A stretch of 64,000 bases of DNA. It comes from Papilionanthe hookeriana x Papilionanthe teres (Eukaryota; Streptophyta; Magnoliopsida; Asparagales; Orchidaceae). The notes beneath the pieces were generated by a model that was not told where the DNA came from, ran no database searches, and was given only the letters and a program-made list of their open reading frames with translations. The translations under genes were made by a program, and so were the position numbers. Of the stretch, positions 58,001-64,000 are shown piece by piece. The stretch's first letter is position 1, and every line of letters begins with the position of its first letter. The stretch covers positions 116,307,738-116,371,737 of the forward strand of contig CM040423.1 of assembly GCA_022702705.1 (NCBI GenBank), given 5' to 3'.

Positions 58001-59268
58001 GAAGAAAGTCATCAACAAAATATAAAGAACCTATACGTTATAGGAACCAACTAGCAGTAGGATTAGGATCTTGGTAGATAACCAAAACCTTTCCCTTAGC
58101 TTTACCTAGGTACGTGTTGCAAATATTTAAATGTTTTAACATGTATTTTAAGTGCAGCTTGGAATGACGAGAAGATCCTCCGGGTACACTTTTACTTTAT
58201 TGTAAGTTATTTACCTGCACTGCGCTTTACTTTTCCTGCATGATAAACAGGATTGTTGCATGAAAACTGAAACCTTTAGGATAGCCACAAAACTGAAACC
58301 AAAACTAAATTAAAAGTCACACAAGATAAAATTCACCACCACAACATCTAAAATATAAAACAACTCAAATTTTAATCACAAACAGAACAACAAAACCACA
58401 ATTTTAACTAAATTAAAATGTCTCGTTGAATGATCGGGAATACCTCGGATGATGTAACCCAGGTGTTGCTAACGGGATTTCCCACGGTCTAAATGAAGGT
58501 GTGGAACTCATTCAGTTGAGTTTAGCAAATTCATCTGGACTAAGTGAATTCGATGAAAATAACAGTGCCGGGATGACGGAACCGTGGGATCTTAATCATT
58601 TCTGTTTAATCAACTTTAAGATTTGTTTTAATTAAAACACTAAAGAAATTTGGACTTTAAGATTTCTCTAAACCTAGACACTTTTCTCATCCCCTGATTT
58701 TCACCTTCTAAAACTAAAACTCTGGAAACAATAAGGAGCTTGGAGCACAGTGGGCAGCACGGCCATCGTCATTAACAAAACCTGTGTCTACTTCAGCAAA
58801 ACATTTCTTAGAATTAAATAACAAAGCCATAGGACTTTAAGGTAGTTTGCCTAATGCAACATAAATCCTCAACTCTTTGTTAGACATTTGCATAATCATG
58901 TTATATAAATTAAGCCCTAACCAGTTTTAGGATTCCGAGGTAGTCGTTTGGTACGACATAAACCCTCACATCTTCAAGGCTATTTGTATGATCATGTTGT
59001 ATAAATATAAGTTCTAATTAATTAAAATTGGCTGGATGAAACATTAAATAAAATCTTCTCAAATTGAAGCCAAACGATAGGATAGTTGGGAAGTCACCGA
59101 AGTTCACTTCGGGTCTGTGACATTCCCTACTTCTCCTCCATTGGATTTCTAAAATAACTGTTCCAAATTTGATCCATTTCCAATTGAAATTTCCAAAATC
59201 CAATTATTTGAAAACCTTAAACTTTGAAATTCTTGAGAGCAAAACCACTGATCTTAATTAAGAGTTTT

Positions 59269-59383
59269 CTTAAATGATTCCCATCATTTAAGATGTAATT
59301 AACTATAGGGGCTTGCCCTTATAGGGAACTTTAAGAACCCAGGTAATATAAACCCTGCTTAATTTCTTTATATTAAGCAGGGG
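59269..59383 (+). other. Triple hairpin cassette of BIG3
   Basis: H1 59269-59292 (10-bp perfect stem CTTAAATGAT/ATCATTTAAG), H2 59303-59324, H3 59353-59383 (11-bp perfect stem CCCTGCTTAAT/ATTAAGCAGGG). H3 differs from BIG1 by paired changes that keep or improve the stem. Confidence 0.6.
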
Positions 59384-59402
59384 AACTTGTCGGCTTATAA
59401 AA

Positions 59403-59633
59403 TTGATTCGCAGACCAAACGGATGTCACAAATCTTTTAGTTTATTTAATCGAGCCCCATCATCAAGCAGTGTGTCTATTCTTTGGGATAGATACATGGT
59501 TTGTGGTGTGGTGCTCGTTTATATAAACTATTCGGGATGTGAGATCGGTTTGATTTCATATCTTAAAATTTTCAAATTTAAAATTATTTTCAAAATCAAA
59601 TGCTACTTTCTAAATTATATATATTTAAATTAA
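59403..59633 (+). other. Short ORF conserved in BIG copies
   Basis: 76-codon equivalent of 3679-3906; several amino-acid-changing differences from BIG1 and few silent ones. Not claimed as a gene. Confidence 0.25.
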
Positions 59634-59720
59634 ATTTAAAATTTAATATTCGCCGACAATTTCTGTAGGCGACCCCTTTTTAAAATATAACACTTAACCT
59701 AAAAATATGTCGACAGTGAT

Positions 59721-60535
59721 GTGTTGATGTTGTAATATGAAAAAGATGTGTCGATTTGTTATGGAGAACTTTTGATGACCTTTTCACATCGTACTTCATT
59801 TACTTTTTGATCTGGCCAATTGAATTGATAAAATTTGTTGGGAAACATATATTCTGAAAGGATTATGAGTTCCACAGCAAAAGTGAAGGTCACATTTAAT
59901 GTCAATGAATGATTGATGTAGTTCATTGAGGTTGGATGCAAATAAATAGGGAAATATATTTTGATGGGTGTAGAATTATAGATTTTAGAGTGACAGACTG
60001 AAATCCCCAAATTCTTCCTAGGTTTTGGAAACCAAAGCAAGAGTTAGCCTTCAGGCGAAGGGAAATGGGAGATCTGGAGTGGAAGCCAGTATCCTCCCAG
60101 CCTAACCACGAATTTGGGTACTAAACTTAGGATTAGCCAATGTTCTTTATATCGCTCAAAAGAGGGTAAAGAATAGGAATGCTCCAATTTGGCACAATAC
60201 TATTGCATCACTGATCTGTGTCACTAAATTATCACATTATTATTGGAGAGGAGGAAGATTATTTCTTACATTTGAACTTCTATTATAAATTTAGTCTTGT
60301 GTTAGTTAACTGTGTTAGGAAGTTAGAACATACTTTGGTAGATTTAGTAACTGCAACTGTTTATTCATCTTTTTATTATTAGTAATTACTGCAATTGTGT
60401 TGTGATTCGTGTAGTGATTTTTGTGCTTGATAATAGAATTAAAAACCTCCTTATGGGATTGATAACAAGGACTCTATTAGAGCCTTGTATTACTTGAGCG
60501 ATATGTATACTTACGTTTAATTGTGTGGCTCAATA

Positions 60536-60575
<40 letters not shown>

Positions 60576-60614
60576 CTGAGTTCATAAATTTTGGCAATTC
60601 AAAAAAGTCACACT
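59721..60614 (+). repeat. AthG 5' LTR, second part
   Basis: Continues the LTR after BIG3. Contains the shared LTR block in plus orientation (60448-60517, ATTACTTGAGCGATATGTATAC) and a (TA)n run. The end is placed just before AAGTTTTTGGCAC by comparison with AthC; the exact base is uncertain. Confidence 0.75.
60540..60572. repeat. (TA)n microsatellite
   Basis: About 33 bp of pure TA in the AthG 5' LTR. Confidence 0.9.
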
Positions 60615-60621
60615 AAGTTTT

Positions 60622-60640
60622 TGGCACTGTCGCCTGAGAG
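60622..60640 (+). promoter_or_regulatory. AthG primer-binding site, decayed
   Basis: TGGCACTGTCGCCTGAGAG resembles the tRNA-Asp complement TGGCGCCGTTGCCGGGGA with several changes, preceded by the family's AAGTTTT. Confidence 0.65.
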
Positions 60641-60846
60641 GTAACTATAAAATTTAATTTGGTAGTGTTTAAAAGCTTATATTCTATTTACAAGTCATAA
60701 TTGTGTGTACTTGTTTATTGTTAGTGTGTTTATTGCGATTGTAGGCGTAATATCAGATCTATGGGTTTAGTGCCTTACGATTCTGAATTAGGGCATACTA
60801 TTAGAAAAATTCAAAAACAATAAAAACAATCTAAAAATCCTCAAAA

Positions 60847-62640
60847 ATGGCAAACAACTTGAACAATTAAAACAATCAAAATGAAAATATACCAAGACCT
60901 TTAAGAGGTTATGGTAATCCAACAACAGATGAAATTCACTTAACTATCCAAAACCCTTTTGTTGTTGCTAATTCATTGGTGCTTAAACCTACTATTATCC
61001 AAATGATACAGAATAATCAATTTTGAGGAAGACCTAATGAAGATCCTAACTTACATCTCACTAGTTTTCTAGAGCTGTGTGCTACCTTTAAATATGATGG
61101 AGTGTTGAACGATGCTGTTAGGCTTAGACTTTTTCCTTTTTAATTAAGGGATAAGGCTAAGGCGTGGTTAAATTTGTTAGCACCTGGATCTATCAGAACA
61201 TGGGAGAACTTTCACAAAATTTTCTGTCAAAATATTTCCCTCCTTCAAAAAATGCTAAGTTGTGGAATGCTATAACATCTTTAAGTCAGTTTGAGGGAGA
61301 ATATATATATGAAGCTTGAGAAGATATAAAGATCTTCTGAGAAAGTTTCCACATCATGCTTTACCAGACTAGTTCATAATTTAAACATTTTATAATAGAT
61401 TAGTGGGATCTTTGAAATCAATTATAAATGCTGCTGCTGGTGGATCATTAATGTCAAAACATTTTGATGAAGCATATTCATTAATATAAGAGATGGCTAC
61501 TAATAATTTTTAATGGCCCTCTGAGCGGGTAAATCCTAAGAGAGTAGCTAGTATTCATGATTCTGATGCGATAACTATGATAGTCTCTCAAATTGCTGCA
61601 CTTTCAAAGAAAATAGATCAATATAGAATGAATTATTCTTAAACACCCCCAAGTGTTAGCAAAAAATTAAACAGGATAAATGATAGAATCTCAAGCACCT
61701 TATGAAACCTTGAATACTGTATATAATAAACTCATAAATCCTTATTCGAATTATTATAATCCTGGTTGGAAGAATCACCCAAATTTCAACTGGAATAATA
61801 ACAATGCTGTTGTTTACTCGCAATGGGGAAATAATTCTATGAATCCAGTTGGAAATCTGAACAACCAAGGAAATACCAATTGTAGACCTCTTATCCTCCT
61901 GGTTTTAATAGTAACCCACAATTTAAGGAAAAGAAGTTGTCTACTGAAGAAATAATTTTGAATATGGGCAATCAAATTCAAGCTCAAAATGTTGCAATGA
62001 AGAACATTAAGAATCAATTTGAACATATTTTTACTGCTCTTAATAATAAAACTTCTGGAAATCTTCCTAGCAATGTTGGAATCAAACCAAAAAATCAAAA
62101 TAAGGAGCAAATTAAGGCTATTCAATTAAGGAGTGGAAAATAATTGGAAATAAGAGTACAAAAAGAAGATGAAGTTGAGAGAGAGGAAGTGGGCATTGAA
62201 AAAGGTTCTAATAAGATATATCCAGACTTAGAATATCCGATTTAACCAATGAAGATTACTGTTGAAAAACCACCTCCTCCGTTTTTGTAAAGACTAAAAA
62301 ACCAGAACAGGGATAGCAGATTTGCAAAGTTTTTGGAAATCCTTAAGAAATTAACAATTAATATTCCCTTTGTTGAAGCATTAGAGCAGATGCCTGATTA
62401 TGCAAAGTTTATGAAGGATATTCTTAAAAAGAAAAGAAAGTTCAAAGGCCATGAGACTGTTGCACTTAGCGGTGACTGTAGTGCAGTTATACAGAAGAAG
62501 CTTCCTGTAAAGCTTAAAGACCTTGGTAGTTTCACTATCTCGTGAGTTATAGGTGAGAAATTTTTCAGAAGAGCTTTATGTGATCTGGAAGCTAGTATTA
62601 TGACAACAGTCAACTATTCAAAGTAAGAAAAACTATATAT
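60847..62640 (+). pseudogene. AthG gag and protease start, heavily broken
   Basis: Candidate start at 60847 (MANNLNN, then TAA). The gag core is recognisable in pieces (FPF-stop-LRDKAKAWL at about 61130; KYFPPSK; GGSLMSK at 61440), followed by the Asn-rich region (61680-61955, PYSNYYNPGWK), LPSNVGIKPK (61937-62143), the linker and the pre-protease helix region (62333-62545, LKKLTINIPF, YAKFMKDILKK). It ends just after LCDLEAS (about 62590), where the protease active site begins. Beyond 62600 the sequence is 3' noncoding, so most of the protease and all of RT and integrase are deleted. Many stops at Trp, Gln and Arg codons. Not functional. Confidence 0.8.
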
Positions 62641-63270
62641 TTGAAATAATATGAATCTTAAAACTTTATGTGAAAGGAAAGGATTGGGATTCCAAGATGA
62701 ATCAATAATAAGCTAAAGAAATGCCTATAAGGTAAAGGATTGTGATAAGTTCCAAATTTTAGGTCAGAAGGGTGAAGTTCAAAATTATTAAAGGCTATGT
62801 AGATATAGTAATCCTCACTTAAAAAAGAAAAAAACAAAAATAAAAAAAAAAGAGAAAAGAGAAAACAAAAAAGAAGAAAAAGAAGAAAAAGAAAAGAAAA
62901 AGTGTGGAGAAGCTTGAGGAGATGCCTAATAAAAAATCAGCTTCACTTGGATCTACCTAAAGGCGAGAACTTAATAACTTTCCTGAACTTATATATATGG
63001 ATTAACATCTTTACTAGTAGTGTTCGAGTAAACTTCTTTTCATGTAATCCTTTTAAGTGCCAAATAGGACAATCTACAATCATTTATGAAATGATTAGAA
63101 GGCTATAACTTTTAGACTTGATGACTAGTTAGCCTTACACCTACAAAATTTACTTGAATTAATTAATTATCTTTCTAAATATTTTACTACTGTATTTATC
63201 TAAGTCTAAATCATGGTATTATAGAAAGAAAGTTCATTGCAGTGGATCATTATTTTATGTATTAAGTAAA
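62641..63270 (+). other. AthG 3' noncoding region
   Basis: Contains the purine tract (about 62819-62900) and conserved block (62905-62950, AAGCTTGAGGAGATG) on the sense strand. A 68-codon ORF at 62902 is a by-product of this block. Confidence 0.65.
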
Positions 63271-63307
63271 TTACTTGAGGACAAGTAACAGTTTAGTTTT
63301 GGGAATC
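63271..63307 (+). promoter_or_regulatory. AthG hairpin and polypurine tract
   Basis: Hairpin stem TTACTTG/CAAGTAA (63271-63277 and 63282-63288), then a decayed PPT AGTTTTGGGAATC against the 3' LTR. Confidence 0.7.
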
Positions 63308-64000
63308 TGATCTACTAAAAATTTGATAGCTTTTTAATGTCTATTTCATACCTATTTTTGATAATATTGCACTTTATAGAAGGGCATTTTTCATGATTTC
63401 ATGGAAATAGAATGATTTTAGGCCTTGGGAGCAAAATGAAGTAAAAAGGAGCAAATTTGGAGCAAAATGGGGGCAAATTGTACTTTTTAAACTAGAGCGC
63501 TGGACGATGATGTCACCAGAGCGGATCGCGCCAAATTACAGAAAGTTTGGGCTATTTTCCAGAAATAGCGATGGATGGTGCCCTATCCTGTGCTGGACCA
63601 TGGCCTATCGCGATTCAAACCAGATTCAATGTATTTGACTGGATTTTGGAGGGGTGCTCGAGGAAACTCTTGGAAAAGTTAGTTTTAGCCAAATTTAAAC
63701 TGTTTTGGAGCCAAATATAGAAGGGGAGAGAGTTTTTTGAGAGTGTGAGTGAAGGGAGAGTGTGCATTTTCATTGTTTTAGTGTAGAGAGTCCATTAGAG
63801 AGAATCTTGGGTTTGTGTGTGTTCTCTTCTAGGAGAGCAGGAGGAATGGAAAGTGAGAGATTTCTTCTTCCTTATATAAAGAGAGAATTGTGTGTTTTTG
63901 TGAAGAAAGAAGAGGAGTCAAAGGAATTCCTTGAGATTCACTTTGGGAAGAGTTTGAGATAAGTTGTATTTTCTTTGCTTTATTTGTATAACGTTGCTTT
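63308..64000 (+). repeat. AthG 3' LTR, cut by window end
   Basis: Starts TGATCTACT after the PPT. Its first 154 bp have no counterpart in the truncated 5' LTR; from 63462 on it matches 39562-40184. Confidence 0.8.

Larger units (their letters stand above)
40185..59715 (+). mobile_element. BIG3: giant-LTR-like element split by AthC
   Basis: Starts TGTTGACC (40185) and ends GTCGACA (59715), with perfect 5-bp target duplication gtgat at 40180-40184 and 59716-59720. Without AthC (42973-55190) and its duplicated 5 bp it is about 7.3 kb, close to BIG2. The first part (40185-42972) has the terminal hairpin, A/C-rich region, TATA box and GC-rich segment; the second part (55191-59715) has the AT-rich body, hairpins and end. 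No LTR pair, PBS or domain was found inside. Confidence 0.85.
39562..64000 (+). mobile_element. AthG: plus-strand Athila-like deletion derivative
   Basis: 5' LTR (39562-40184 continued at 59721-60614), PBS, broken gag and start of protease, 3' noncoding region, PPT and 3' LTR running off the window end. BIG3 with AthC splits its 5' LTR. Everything from just after the protease active-site segment (about 62600) to the 3' noncoding region is gone, a different deletion from that of AthE/AthF. About 150 bp of the 5' LTR start were lost at the fusion with AthE. Confidence 0.8.

Noticed and set aside
1..64000. CRISPR array, operon or bacterial origin
   Set aside because: No regular short repeats with unique spacers, no ribosome-binding-site-led gene clusters; all coding traces are plant LTR retrotransposon.

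Overview
This is nuclear DNA of a flowering plant, most likely a eudicot with a large, repeat-rich genome. The sequence is AT-rich, every recognisable coding remnant belongs to plant Ty3/gypsy LTR retrotransposons of the Athila type, the primer-binding sites match plant tRNA-Asp, and the promoters carry plant-style TATA boxes. I see no host protein gene, tRNA, rRNA or CRISPR array. The window is a stack of nested, decayed retrotransposons, as found in pericentromeric heterochromatin. I name the elements AthD, AthE, AthF, AthC and AthG (Athila-like) and BIG1-BIG3 (copies of a noncoding element about 7.3 kb long that behaves like a giant solo LTR).

Layout. 1-3997: BIG1, cut by the window start, lying in the pol of AthD. 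3998-9364: AthD (minus strand): broken RT, protease and gag, PBS and 5' LTR. 9365-12152: the only non-LTR stretch, with an old direct repeat, a MITE-like insertion and a degenerate tandem repeat of about 133 bp. 12153-39561: AthE (minus), which carries AthF (17995-34602, minus, TSD caata) inside its gag; AthF in turn carries BIG2 (24160-31442, TSD ggccc) inside its own gag. A 2108-bp tandem duplication (32986-35093 / 35094-37201) copied the AthF/AthE junction. 39562-64000: AthG (plus), fused to the truncated AthE LTR. Its 5' LTR is split by BIG3 (40185-59715, TSD gtgat), which contains AthC (42973-55190, minus, TSD cctaa/cctca).

Order of events from the nesting: AthD, AthE and AthG first; AthF into AthE; BIG copies into AthD, AthF and AthG; AthC into BIG3; the 2.1-kb duplication after AthF inserted.

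AthC is the only element with a full gag-protease-RT-RNaseH-integrase series. Downstream of pol, in the position often called env-like, it carries two related ORFs. They look like tandem paralogues of the plant 'putative plant transposon protein' type with C-terminal coiled coils and no membrane segment. Each has an upstream array of GC-rich palindromes like those upstream of the LTR TATA box, which suggests internal promoters. AthE and AthF share a deletion of RT to integrase and keep a gag-protease-extra-domain reading frame, so they look like one non-autonomous family. AthG is a separate deletion derivative. All coding regions contain stops or frameshifts. Many lesions are C-to-T or G-to-A changes, as expected of methylated, silenced repeats.
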